A stretch of DNA of 64,000 nucleotides from contig NZ_CP007440.1 of the NCBI RefSeq assembly GCF_001579845.1, forward strand, positions 6,222,029-6,286,028. Reading direction: 5' to 3'. Every line of letters begins with the position of its first letter. Position 1 is the stretch's first letter. Positions 35,465 through 44,447 of the stretch are shown here, in pieces. Made by a program: the position numbers and the translations under genes. Under the pieces are notes generated by a model. It saw only the letters and a list, made by a program, of their open reading frames with translations. It made no database searches and was not told the DNA's origin. This DNA comes from Rhodoplanes sp. Z2-YC6860 (lineage in GTDB: Bacteria; Pseudomonadota; Alphaproteobacteria; Rhizobiales; Xanthobacteraceae).

Positions 35465-37993
35465 TTATGCGGCCGCGGCGGCCGTCTGCGCGCGTTTGGC
35501 GATGAAGCCTGCGACCTCGCGCTCCGGCATCGGCTTGCTGAACATATAGCCCTGGCCGAGATCGCAGCCGTCGGCCTGCGCCGTCTCGAGCTGCTCCTTG
35601 GTCTCGATACCCTCGATGATCGTGGTGATGCCCAGGCTCCGGGCAAGCCCCACCACGGCGCGGACGATGGCGCGGCAGTCCTTCCGCACCAGCATGTCGC
35701 GGACGAAGGAGCGGTCGATCTTGATACGGTCGAACGGGAAGTTCCGCAGATAGGCCAGCGACGAATAGCCGGTGCCGAAATCGTCCATCGAGATCTGCAC
35801 GCCGATCTCGCGGAGCTGGTGCAGGATCGCAAGCGTGTTGGCCTCGTCCTGGAGCAGCACCGACTCGGTGATCTCGAGGTCCAGCCGGTCTGCGGCAAGG
35901 CCCGAGGTCGCGAGCGCGTTCACCGTGATCTGGACGATGTTGCGGCCCTTGAACTGCGTCGCCGAAAGGTTGACGGCGACACAGATCGGCTTCGGCCACC
36001 TGACGGCCTGCAGGCAGGCGGTGCGCAGCACCCATTCGCCGAGCGGCAGGATCAGGCCGGTCTCCTCGGCGAGCGGGATGAAGTCGAGCGGCGAGATCTG
36101 GCCACGCTCCGGATGATTCCAGCGCAGCAGCGCCTCGAAGCAGGCGACCTTGCCGGTCTGCAGGTTGATGATCGGCTGGTAGTAGAGCTCGAACTCGCCG
36201 TTGGTGATGGCCTTGCGCAGATCGAGTTCGAGCGAGCGGCGTGCCTGGATCCGCTTGTCCATCTCGCGCTCGAAGAAGCGATGGGTGCCGCGGCCCTCTC
36301 CCTTGGCGAGGTAGAGCGCCATGTCGGCGTTCTTGAGCAGGATGTCGGGGTTGGTGCCGTCGCCGGGCGCGATCGCGATGCCGATGCTGGTGCCGATGAC
36401 GATGTGCCGGCCGTCGATGTCGTAGGGCTCGCTGATGCGCTCGACGATCCGCGAGGCAAGCAGGCTGCACTGCTCGGGCTTCGTCACGTCGGTCTGCACC
36501 ACGGCGAACTCGTCGCCGCCGATTCGGGCGATGAAGTCCGACTTCGGCACCACCTCGATCAGACGAGCCGCCACGAGCTTCAGAAGCTCGTCGCCGACCG
36601 GATGGCCGAGCGTGTCGTTGACGTCCTTGAAGTGGTCGAGGTCGAGGCAGTGCACCGCAAACCCGCGGCTGCCCTGGATGCGGCCGAACTCGGTCTCGAG
36701 CTGCTCGCGGAACAGCACGCGGTTCGGCAGATTGGTCAGCATGTCGTGACGTGCCAGATGGGCGATCTTGGCCTCGGCGCGACGACGCTCGGTGATGTCC
36801 TCGTGCACCGCGACCCAGCCGCCGTCCTGCATCGGCCGCTGCGACACCGCGACGATGCGGCCGTCCATCAGCTCCTGGGTGAAGGCAGAGGCCTCGCGCG
36901 TCGCAATCGCGCTCTCGGCCGCGACCTGCTCCGGATTGATAAGCGCGCCGTTGCCGATCGTCGCGCGATATGCGTCGATCGCCGAGAGCGCCGTGCCGGG
37001 CACCGACAGCTCCGGCGTCAGCGCATACATCTGCACGTAGGTCTTGTTGCAGACGATCAGGTTGTGCTCGGCATCGAACATGCAGAGCCCGTGCGTCATG
37101 TTGTTCAGCGCGATGTCGACCCGGCGGTTAAGCTGTTTGAGCTCGACCTCACGGGCGATGAGCTGGATTGCGTTATCCTTGAACACCTCGACGGCGCGCG
37201 CCATCTCGCCGACCTCGTCGCGGTCGTTGCGCGACGGCACCTCGCTCGCAGTGTCGTTGCTCGCAAGCTTGATCATGGCCTGCGTGATCCGGCCAAGCCG
37301 CGACAACGCGCGGTGCATGGTGGTGAGCCCGATCGGGCCGATCAGTATGATCGCGACGAGTGCGCTGATCAGCACCCACGCCATCAGTGCCTTCGCCGTC
37401 TTGGTGACGAAGTCGATGGCCTGCTGCGCCTCCTGCATGCGCAGGCCGCGGTGCTCCTTGATCATGCGCTCGACGCCGTCGGCGACGTAGGCGTATTCGT
37501 TGGACTGCTCGACCGCTTTATCCTGCGCGAATTCGTTGGCGTAGAAGAACACCTGATCGGCGGCCTGGAACAGCGCCGGCAGGCTGTCGCCGATGCGGTG
37601 CTCCAGCGAAACGGCATCGTCCTTCGTGATCTCGTTCTTGCGGTTCTTTTCGCCGATCTCCGTCATCAGCGCCAGGAGCTTGCCCCGGATCTCCTCGAGC
37701 TCCAGCCGGTCCGCATAGAGGCGGTCGCGATCCACCTCGGGCGGCATGCTTTCGACGATACGCCGGTGGTTGGCGAGCAGAAGCTCGAGCCGCGTCGAAT
37801 TGATCACACCGAGGAAGCTGTCGCCATAGAGGCGGTGTGCGGCGCTTTCGGTGGCGCGGGAAAAATAGATCGATGCAATCGACAGCGAGCCGACCGCGAG
37901 CAGGGACAGAAAGGCGAAGAAATAGAGCTTCGCCGCTATGCTGCCACCCGGCCCGCGGAACCTGCGCTTACTCTCGGGTCGGTCGCCCGTCAT
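35465..37993 (-). CDS. Membrane GGDEF-EAL c-di-GMP protein with PAS domain
   Basis: An 842-residue signalling protein. A transmembrane helix (about 22-43), a periplasmic helical sensor (44-200) and a second membrane helix (204-223) are followed by a HAMP-like segment (224-290) and a PAS domain (290-400). Then come a GGDEF domain (about 410-570, intact RIGGDEFAVV at 490-499) and an EAL domain (585-840, intact FEALLRW at 619-625 and DDFGTGYSSL). Both catalytic signatures look intact, so it can in principle make and break cyclic-di-GMP. The gene starts 6 bases after the stop of a PstS-like gene, suggesting the binding protein feeds the periplasmic sensor (inference). Confidence 0.9.
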   Translation of the reverse strand: MTGDRPESKRRFRGPGGSIAAKLYFFAFLSLLAVGSLSIASIYFSRATESAAHRLYGDSFLGVINSTRLELLLANHRRIVESMPPEVDRDRLYADRLELEEIRGKLLALMTEIGEKNRKNEITKDDAVSLEHRIGDSLPALFQAADQVFFYANEFAQDKAVEQSNEYAYVADGVERMIKEHRGLRMQEAQQAIDFVTKTAKALMAWVLISALVAIILIGPIGLTTMHRALSRLGRITQAMIKLASNDTASEVPSRNDRDEVGEMARAVEVFKDNAIQLIAREVELKQLNRRVDIALNNMTHGLCMFDAEHNLIVCNKTYVQMYALTPELSVPGTALSAIDAYRATIGNGALINPEQVAAESAIATREASAFTQELMDGRIVAVSQRPMQDGGWVAVHEDITERRRAEAKIAHLARHDMLTNLPNRVLFREQLETEFGRIQGSRGFAVHCLDLDHFKDVNDTLGHPVGDELLKLVAARLIEVVPKSDFIARIGGDEFAVVQTDVTKPEQCSLLASRIVERISEPYDIDGRHIVIGTSIGIAIAPGDGTNPDILLKNADMALYLAKGEGRGTHRFFEREMDKRIQARRSLELDLRKAITNGEFELYYQPIINLQTGKVACFEALLRWNHPERGQISPLDFIPLAEETGLILPLGEWVLRTACLQAVRWPKPICVAVNLSATQFKGRNIVQITVNALATSGLAADRLDLEITESVLLQDEANTLAILHQLREIGVQISMDDFGTGYSSLAYLRNFPFDRIKIDRSFVRDMLVRKDCRAIVRAVVGLARSLGITTIIEGIETKEQLETAQADGCDLGQGYMFSKPMPEREVAGFIAKRAQTAAAAA

Positions 37994-37999
37994 CCAGAC

Positions 38000-38794
38000 T
38001 CACATCGTTTTGTCGACGGCCTGACGTGCGGCATCGATCACAGCCTGCATCGCAGGCGTCGGGTTGCCCAACGTCACGAGACTGAGCGTCTGTTCAACGG
38101 GAACGTCGGTCATGAGCTCCGGCAGGCCGCGCTGCTTCGCGAGAGAAAGCTGCGCCACGCCGAGCACGTTGGCTTCCTGCTCGACGACCGAGATCAACTG
38201 CAGAGCCGTCCGGACGTACAGAACGTTCGGATTGCTCACCGCCTTGCCGTCGAGCAGTTCGGCCTCCGCGGCCGTGATCACACCGCCGCCGCCGCCCACC
38301 GCCGCGAGACGGATCATTCCGGGCTTGCCACCCAGCGCGCTCCAATCGGTGATCTCACCGGTGAGAACTTTCTTGATCTGCTCGCGCGTCGCCTTCCGCA
38401 CGGCATTCGTCGGATGGACGACGAACGCAGCACGCGTGCTGGCGATTTCGAAGGCCTGCAGGCGCTGATAGTCGAGACCGGGCATCGCCTTCTTCAGTCT
38501 CGCGACCTCGCTTTCGAGCGGCGCCGAGATCATCGCCATATGGGCGCGGCCTTCCAGCAGCGCGATGATGCCGAGCATGGTCCGGTTCGGAATCACGGTG
38601 ATGTCCTGGCCGGATTTCGCCTCGATCGTCGCCTCGAACGGCTCCATGACGCGGCGATTGAACGTGGTCGAACCCTGCAGGATGAGCGGCTCGGCGGCGA
38701 TGGTCGACGACAGCGCGGCCACTGCATTCATGGCCACGACGGCAAACAGCAGTCGGCGCAGACGCGTCGCATAGGCTGTCGGCTTCAACTTCAT
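38000..38794 (-). CDS. PstS-like periplasmic substrate-binding protein
   Basis: A 264-residue exported protein with signal peptide LLFAVVAMNAVAALSSTIAA, then the PstS-type pattern EPLILQGSTTFNRRVMEPFE, MISAPLESEVARLKKAMP, FVVHPTNAVRKATREQIKKVLTGEITDWSALGG. The family binds phosphate or similar oxyanions. It is short for PstS and lacks the usual pst neighbours; instead it precedes the membrane GGDEF-EAL gene by 6 bases. A role as a sensory binding protein is inferred. Confidence 0.83.
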   Translation of the reverse strand: MKLKPTAYATRLRRLLFAVVAMNAVAALSSTIAAEPLILQGSTTFNRRVMEPFEATIEAKSGQDITVIPNRTMLGIIALLEGRAHMAMISAPLESEVARLKKAMPGLDYQRLQAFEIASTRAAFVVHPTNAVRKATREQIKKVLTGEITDWSALGGKPGMIRLAAVGGGGGVITAAEAELLDGKAVSNPNVLYVRTALQLISVVEQEANVLGVAQLSLAKQRGLPELMTDVPVEQTLSLVTLGNPTPAMQAVIDAARQAVDKTM

Positions 38795-39101
38795 CGCACG
38801 ATCCCCAAATTTCCCTATTTCAAGTCAGCCGACGTTACCCTTGTTGTCATCCGGCAGGTGACCCTCTCCTACATTTATGAACGTAAGGGGGCCGCCGTTA
38901 CTTCCGGCCTAAACATGTGAATTTCCCGGCGCCGTGTTCCAATCAGCGTAAAGACCTCGTTAACGGTTGTACGAAGCGCCGGCTTTCGACGAATGCGAGT
39001 GGCGGACGATCGATAAAATTCGAACAAAACCCGAGACTGAATCGTCATCCGGCCTGCCTAGGATGCCTGGATTGGCAGAGAACACAGGCGATCCGAGGCC
39101 G

Positions 39102-39317
39102 ATGACCTTCGAACTGACACGCATGGGCTGGCCGAATTCGGCGGCGATTGTGGCGCTGGCTTTGCTGCCGGTGCTGGCCATGGCGAACGGCATCGGCAAG
39201 CCCGTGTCGGAAAAAGAACTCAGAGCCGCCCAGACTGCAGCATCATGCCCGATGACCGGCGAGGCGCTCGCGCTCCTCAACGCCGACGGGCCGGCGTTGC
39301 CGCCGGCCCGCTCGTAG
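39102..39317 (+). CDS. Short exported hypothetical protein
   Basis: A possible 71-residue product starting MTFELTRMGWPNSAAIVALA with a hydrophobic signal-like segment and a short tail (KELRAAQTAASCPMTGEALA). GAGG lies a few bases before the ATG. The frame is open to 38967 upstream, but that part has no coding look. It may be a genuine small exported protein or chance. Confidence 0.35.
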   Translation: MTFELTRMGWPNSAAIVALALLPVLAMANGIGKPVSEKELRAAQTAASCPMTGEALALLNADGPALPPARS

Positions 39318-39341
39318 CTTTTACGCTAAATCCCGTCCGTC

Positions 39342-42300
39342 TTACGCAGCAGCCCGGGCCGCGGCCTCGTCGACGACCTCGACACGGCCGTCGGTGTGCA
39401 GCCGCAGCCGGCAGCCGTCCGCGATCTTGTCGATGCCGTTGGTGCCGACGATCATCGTCACATCGTATTCGCGGGCCAGGATCGCCGGGTGGCTGAGCCA
39501 GCCGCCGACCTCGCTGACGAATCCACCGGCGCGCGAGAAGTAGGGCAGCCACGCCGGATTGACCATGGTGGCGACCACGATGTCGCCGTCCTGGAAGTCC
39601 TCGATCGGATTGCCGAGTTCGGCATCCTCTTCGGAAACGACCCGCGCCCGGCCTTCGATCACCTTGCTGCCCGCGACGTGCGTGCCGCGGATGCCATCAC
39701 CTTGGCCGTAGGACTGGTGCTGATCGCCAGCCGACGCGGCCTCGAGGTCGTGCGCGGTGAGTGAGGTGCCGAGCGACGGCAGCTTCTTGATCGCCAGCGC
39801 CTCGGCCTCACGCGCTTGGGCAAGCTCACGAAGCTGCGCGGCGTTGATGCCGTTGAGGCTCAGCAGCTCGTCGAACCGCAGATGGAAGGCGCGACCGTCG
39901 AAACCAAAGCGGCGGTCGAGAACCAGCACGGCGCGACGCAGGATCGCGAGCTCGCCGAGCGAATGATGCTTGGCGTCCTCCTTGAGCGTCTGGAAGCGCC
40001 GCGCCACATCGACCAGCTTCGACTGCGCCTTGTTGAGCGCAGGCGCGTTGTCCTGATCGGCCTCACGGTCAACCGGAGCACGTCCCGCGATCATGCGGTT
40101 GAGCGTGTTGATGTCTTCGGCGTAGCGCGGCTCGGCCAGTTCGTAGTCGAGCACGGCACGATGGCCGAAGTTCTTGAGCAGCAGCCAGCGCCGGCTCTTG
40201 GCGGCGGCAGCGGTCGCTTCGGCGAGCGCATGATGCTCGTAGGTTTCCGGGATATGGCCCAGGATCGCCGACGGATCGACGCCGTCGGCCTCGAGCACCT
40301 TGCGGGCGCGGTCGAGATAGAACGCGGCCGAGATGTTGATCACGTCGACCGACACATGCGTGTCGTGGACGAAGCGATCGTGCAGCCGCCGGATCTCGGC
40401 GACGAGGTCCGCGGTCGCAAGCTTCTCGAAGTCGGCCACGCTGGCGAGCCGGCATTCATCGAGGAAGCGAGGCAGGAAATGCTCGCGGAAATCGCTCTCG
40501 ATCCGATCGGCGGTGCGCAAGAGCTTGCGCGCCGCGAGGGGGCCGATGGCGAGGCCGCAGGCACGTTCCACGCGCTTGTCGACATAGAGCCGGCCGAGGA
40601 TCGTGACCAGATAGGCCGATTGCTCGTCAGCTGCGTAGCGCAGACCGAGTTCGCGCGCCGCAAGCTCGACGCTGCCGCCTGGGGCCCACAGCGCCTCCAT
40701 GAGCGAGAGCGACAGCGGCGTCGGCCGCGGCAGCATCTCGGAGAGCTCATTCTTGCCGAACACGATCTCCTCGGGCTTGGCGCCCTTGGCGCGCTCGATC
40801 ACGCGGCCGATGTCGTTCTGCTTCACGACCATGGCCGCATCGCCGGCCACCGAGCGGGTGATGTCACGGCTTTGCACAATGAAGAAGCCGCCGTCTCGGA
40901 ACGTCCATTCGATGTCCTGCGGCCGGCCGAACAGCTCTTCGGCCTTGTCGCCGAGCGCGAGCAGCGGCTGAAGGTCGATGAGAGCGAGGTCCGGGCTGAA
41001 CTGCTGCTTCGTCACGCGGCCGAAGCGGAAGCTGCGCGGCCGCGTCGTGCCGGACACCAGGTCCTGCGCCGTGCCGCTCACCATCTCGATCATCGAGAGG
41101 CCGCTTGCCGAGGGATCGCGCGTGAACAGCACGCCCGAGTATTCGGCATCGACCATGCGCTGGACCAGAACATTGCCGGCGCCGGACGTGAGCTGATAGC
41201 TCGACGCCCGTTCGGTCGCAAACGACGACTCGACCTGGCCAATGGCGGCTTCAAGCCCGTCGCGTTCGATGTTGAGCAGCGAGTCGAACACGCCAGCGAA
41301 GCTGTTGTTGGCGCCGTCTTCGCCGGCCGCAGAACTGCGCACCGCAAGCTTCACCTTGCCGAGACGCTGCCAGATCCAGTCGAGATCACTCTGTCGCGCA
41401 GCCGGCGAGGCCTTGGCGAAGTGCGTCAGGAACGCAGGCGTCAGCACCAGGCCTTCCGGCACCGGCAAGCCGGCGGCACGCATGCGGCCGAGCCGGTACG
41501 ACTTGTTGCCGCAGCCGTCCAGGTGCGCGACATCGTCGAGCACGACGACGCCGGTCGGAGTGCCGGCGCGGCGCCAGCGCTCGATGAGGGCCGTGAAGAA
41601 GCCTGTGACCCACAGCCGCTGCACGATCAACAGCACGGCGCTGGTGGTGAGGTAGACATCCGCCGCGGCGCTCAGGAACGCACCGGTCGCCGTCAGCGCC
41701 GGCAGCGCAATCGCCCAGATCGCGATTCGCTTTTTCCACGAGGTGGCAAAGGCGAGATCGATATAGCCGGTGATCAGCACGCCGAAAGCAAGCGGCAGGA
41801 TCAGATACGGATCGTGGCCCGCGACGTCCGGGATCCAGCCGAGCGGACCGCCCTGCGCCGAGATCAACTGCACTGCCACCAGGGCCAGCGCCATGATGGG
41901 CAGGAACAGCAGCGCAACGAGGTTCCGGATCGGCGTGATATTGTGGCGCTTGTAGAAGGCGCGGGTGGCGCGGGCGCGCGCTGCCGGGTCATCCTTGAAG
42001 CGCAGCTTGATGTCGTCCATCTCGCTGGCCGCATCACGCGCACGGATCTGGTCGCGCTCGGCCTTGACGGCAAAGGGCAGCACCAGGAGCCGTGACACAC
42101 ACGCCAGCAGGATGATCGTCAGGATGAGCCCGATGTGGTCGGCGACGTGTGACAGCACACTCGCCAGCACCTCGGCGCCCTTCTGGAACCAGCTCTTGTG
42201 GGCCTCGGCGAGCCATTCCTTGATGTAAGGCCGCGGCTCGCTCGGGACGGTGTATTCCCAGGGCAACGTGTAGCGGCCGCGATAGTCAAAACCGGCGCGG

Positions 42301-43370
42301 TCGAGCTCGAGCCCGAGCACCTCGCCGAAGAAGCAGCTCCGGCGGTCGTAACACGGGACGATGATCGGCTTGTGCGGCAGTTGCGCGATCTTGGTCTTCA
42401 GCTCCTCGGTCGGCGTCGGCCGGATCGGCAGGTTGATTGCGCCCGGGAGACGGTCATTGGCGAACTCACCCGGATAACGGACGTCGACGAAGACCGCGTC
42501 TTCGTTCTGGATCAGTTCGCGGACCTGCGGCGTATCGAGCAGAACGCTCTGATTGCGGTGCTTCGGCACGGCGCGCAGATCGTCAAGCGTGCGCGCATGC
42601 AGGCCGGTCAGAGGACGCTTCTCGACCAGCCACTTCTCCAGGCCGCCGATCAGGTAGCGGCAGTCGATGCCCATGGCGGCGAGCGCCTGGCAAGTCTCGT
42701 AGCCGCGATTGCCGTTGTGGCAATAGAGCAAGGCAGTCTTGCCCTTGAAATCGATGTTGGACGATTTCACGTCGGGGAAGCGGACGATCTTGGCACCCGG
42801 CATGGTGCCCATCTCGGTTTCCGCGCTCTCGCGGATGTCGAGCAGGAAGGTGTTCGGCAATTCGCCACGCGCCTTGGCCTCCAGCACCTTCTCCATGTCT
42901 TCGGTGCTGATGCCGCGTGGATTCCTGAGCTGCTCGTCGTAGCTGACTTCTTTCAAGCTTGCATCGAGGCTCTTGCCGCCTGCGCCCTTGGGCATCGCCT
43001 TCGTCAGCGTCGCCTCAAGCCGTGCCTGCCGCGCGTTGGAGTCGGTCACGTACTGATAGATGTTGACGCCGATCGAGACGACGAGGACCGCGAACAGCCC
43101 GCCCGCGGTGTAAAGAAGGCCGCGGGACATCTCCGCAGAGCCCCCTCGCCGCCGCACTCGCATCGTCGCGTAAGCCGCGCCACCGCCCAGGATGGCCGAG
43201 GCCAACGCGAACAGTTGAGACAGGCTGACAAAGGATCCGACCACCAGTTCCGGCGATGGAATCGCGAAGGCCTGGTTGGTTCCGGCAAGCCAGAGCGCGA
43301 ACGCTCCGACCGCGGCAAGCATTGAGAGAGCATTGCCGGCAGTGCGCCGGCCCCCATTCACAGTACGCAT
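39342..43370 (-). CDS. Membrane fusion protein: two rhodaneses, YidC/Oxa1-like domain, PEP-synthase-like phosphotransferase
   Basis: A 1342-residue multidomain protein. N-terminal membrane segments lie at about 12-36, 41-70 and 83-106. Rhodanese 1 (about 155-250) has Cys217 in LLYCHNGNRGYE; rhodanese 2 (about 275-372) has VPCYDRRSCFF with Cys340 and Cys346. A YidC/Oxa1-like domain follows (410-600; SRLLVLPFAVKAERDQIRA .. FYKRHNITPIRNLVALLFLP). The PEP-synthase-type ATP-grasp domain (620-840) shows NKSYRLGRM, KLAVRSSAAGEDGANNSFAG and DIEWTFRDGGFFIVQSRD. Then come a 350-residue helical region and a swivel domain with His1294 in GGWLSHPAILARE. The C-terminal PEP barrel is absent, so the second half is organised like rifampin phosphotransferase. 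The start at 43370 gives the usual membrane lead. Confidence 0.87.
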   Translation of the reverse strand: MRTVNGGRRTAGNALSMLAAVGAFALWLAGTNQAFAIPSPELVVGSFVSLSQLFALASAILGGGAAYATMRVRRRGGSAEMSRGLLYTAGGLFAVLVVSIGVNIYQYVTDSNARQARLEATLTKAMPKGAGGKSLDASLKEVSYDEQLRNPRGISTEDMEKVLEAKARGELPNTFLLDIRESAETEMGTMPGAKIVRFPDVKSSNIDFKGKTALLYCHNGNRGYETCQALAAMGIDCRYLIGGLEKWLVEKRPLTGLHARTLDDLRAVPKHRNQSVLLDTPQVRELIQNEDAVFVDVRYPGEFANDRLPGAINLPIRPTPTEELKTKIAQLPHKPIIVPCYDRRSCFFGEVLGLELDRAGFDYRGRYTLPWEYTVPSEPRPYIKEWLAEAHKSWFQKGAEVLASVLSHVADHIGLILTIILLACVSRLLVLPFAVKAERDQIRARDAASEMDDIKLRFKDDPAARARATRAFYKRHNITPIRNLVALLFLPIMALALVAVQLISAQGGPLGWIPDVAGHDPYLILPLAFGVLITGYIDLAFATSWKKRIAIWAIALPALTATGAFLSAAADVYLTTSAVLLIVQRLWVTGFFTALIERWRRAGTPTGVVVLDDVAHLDGCGNKSYRLGRMRAAGLPVPEGLVLTPAFLTHFAKASPAARQSDLDWIWQRLGKVKLAVRSSAAGEDGANNSFAGVFDSLLNIERDGLEAAIGQVESSFATERASSYQLTSGAGNVLVQRMVDAEYSGVLFTRDPSASGLSMIEMVSGTAQDLVSGTTRPRSFRFGRVTKQQFSPDLALIDLQPLLALGDKAEELFGRPQDIEWTFRDGGFFIVQSRDITRSVAGDAAMVVKQNDIGRVIERAKGAKPEEIVFGKNELSEMLPRPTPLSLSLMEALWAPGGSVELAARELGLRYAADEQSAYLVTILGRLYVDKRVERACGLAIGPLAARKLLRTADRIESDFREHFLPRFLDECRLASVADFEKLATADLVAEIRRLHDRFVHDTHVSVDVINISAAFYLDRARKVLEADGVDPSAILGHIPETYEHHALAEATAAAAKSRRWLLLKNFGHRAVLDYELAEPRYAEDINTLNRMIAGRAPVDREADQDNAPALNKAQSKLVDVARRFQTLKEDAKHHSLGELAILRRAVLVLDRRFGFDGRAFHLRFDELLSLNGINAAQLRELAQAREAEALAIKKLPSLGTSLTAHDLEAASAGDQHQSYGQGDGIRGTHVAGSKVIEGRARVVSEEDAELGNPIEDFQDGDIVVATMVNPAWLPYFSRAGGFVSEVGGWLSHPAILAREYDVTMIVGTNGIDKIADGCRLRLHTDGRVEVVDEAAARAAA

Positions 43371-43822
43371 CAGTACTAACCCTCGGCTGAGTGGCCCAAA
43401 ACCAAGTCGAGGAACGGGAGGTGTCTGCTTCTGGCGGCGATCCGCTGCAGCCCGATTGGGCAACTGCAGCCGATTTCGCATCTTATCGCCGCGTAAACCA
43501 AGTCCTTATGGTTCCTCAAAAGTTAATTTAACAAAATTATAGTAATTCTTAAACCGTATTAACCCGTATAGGTTAATGAGTGCTTACGATTTATAGTTAA
43601 CGGCCGTCTGCCCTCAGTAGAAAAACATAAACTCGCTGTGAAATTACTTCGAGGCACCAGTCGATTAGAGGTTACGCGATACCGCTGTCGCAAGCCGGTC
43701 GGTGGAGCGCCGCCTAGCCGGATACCCTCGACGAAAGGCTTCGCATGGCTCAGGATAGGTAAGAATTAACCTTCGAGCTGTTACCCGCTGCGGACGGATA
43801 CTGTGTTCAAGGTCAGTTGCGT
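43371..43822. promoter_or_regulatory. AT-rich divergent control region with perfect palindrome
   Basis: This 452-base spacer separates the divergent fusion and CofC-like genes and is AT-rich in its middle (43515-43620). It contains the palindrome at 43558-43577 and several TTAA boxes. No gene is seen in it. It likely holds promoters for both genes. Confidence 0.55.
43558..43577. promoter_or_regulatory. Perfect 20-bp palindromic operator candidate
   Basis: ATTAACC and GGTTAAT are exact inverted 7-bp arms around CGTATA. It sits in the divergent region about 188 bases from the fusion gene start and 246 from the CofC-like start. The binding protein is unknown. Confidence 0.5.
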
Positions 43823-44440
43823 ATGGACTGCTGGGTCATTATTCCCGCCAAATCCTTTCACTCCGACAAGATCCGATTGTCGAACCTGCTCGGCGTCGAT
43901 GCCCGTGCAGCCTTGAGCCGCCGCCTGTTCGGCCGGGTCCTCGATGCCGCGCTCAGCACCTTTCCGGCGGATCGCATCCTGGTCGTGACCAAGGATCAGC
44001 TCCTGCTGGCGCTGATGCGCGGCCAGGGCCTGAACACCCTGGAGGATTCCGACGGCGGCGTGAACCCGGCGTTGTCGCTTGGCTGCCGGCATGCCGCCGG
44101 GCGTGGCGCGCGGTCGATCGTGATTCTGTCGGCCGACCTGCCCCATGTCACGACCGCGGATGTGGCGGCGCTGCGCGCCACGATCAACGAGGGGCCGGGT
44201 TGCGTGCTCGCGCCGGATGAGCAGGAGCAGAGCATCAACGCGCTGGCGCTGGCGCCACCCGATCCGGACTTTTTCCAGTTCGGGCCGGACTGCTTTCAGG
44301 CGCATATCGCGGCCGCCAAGGCGCGAAAGCTTTCGGTTCGTGTGCTGCGGAGGCCGGGCCTTGCGGTCGATCTCGACACGCCGGAGAGCTATCGTCGCTT
44401 CGCCAAGGAGCAGCGCATCCCGATGGACGCCGGGGCGTAA
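43823..44440 (+). CDS. CofC/FbiD-like phospholactate (PEP) guanylyltransferase
   Basis: A 205-residue nucleotidyltransferase of the CofC/FbiD family. Matches are CWVIIPAKSFHSDKIRLS, RRLFGRVLDAAL, ILVVTKDQ, DGGVNPALSLGCRHA, VILSADLPHVTTADVAAL and the diagnostic C-terminal run SINALALAPPDPDFFQFGPD then HIAAAKARKL and PGLAVDLDTPESYRRF. The family transfers GMP from GTP to 2-phospholactate, 3-phosphoglycerate or PEP in F420 synthesis. ATG 43823 is chosen over TTG 43817. No cofD/fbiA or cofE partner is in the window. It is divergent from a PEP-synthase-like fusion gene. Confidence 0.8.
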   Translation: MDCWVIIPAKSFHSDKIRLSNLLGVDARAALSRRLFGRVLDAALSTFPADRILVVTKDQLLLALMRGQGLNTLEDSDGGVNPALSLGCRHAAGRGARSIVILSADLPHVTTADVAALRATINEGPGCVLAPDEQEQSINALALAPPDPDFFQFGPDCFQAHIAAAKARKLSVRVLRRPGLAVDLDTPESYRRFAKEQRIPMDAGA

Positions 44441-44447
44441 GCGTTCT

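Noticed and set aside
33989-38920. Very long open frame (about 1640 codons) on the + strand
   Set aside because: It runs antisense through the cupin, GGDEF-EAL and PstS-like genes and has the Arg/His/Gln/Asp-rich composition of a GC-rich shadow frame, with no recognisable domain.
43550-43580. CtrA binding site (TTAA-N7-TTAA)
   Set aside because: The TTAA boxes here are spaced by 6 or 10 bases, not 7.
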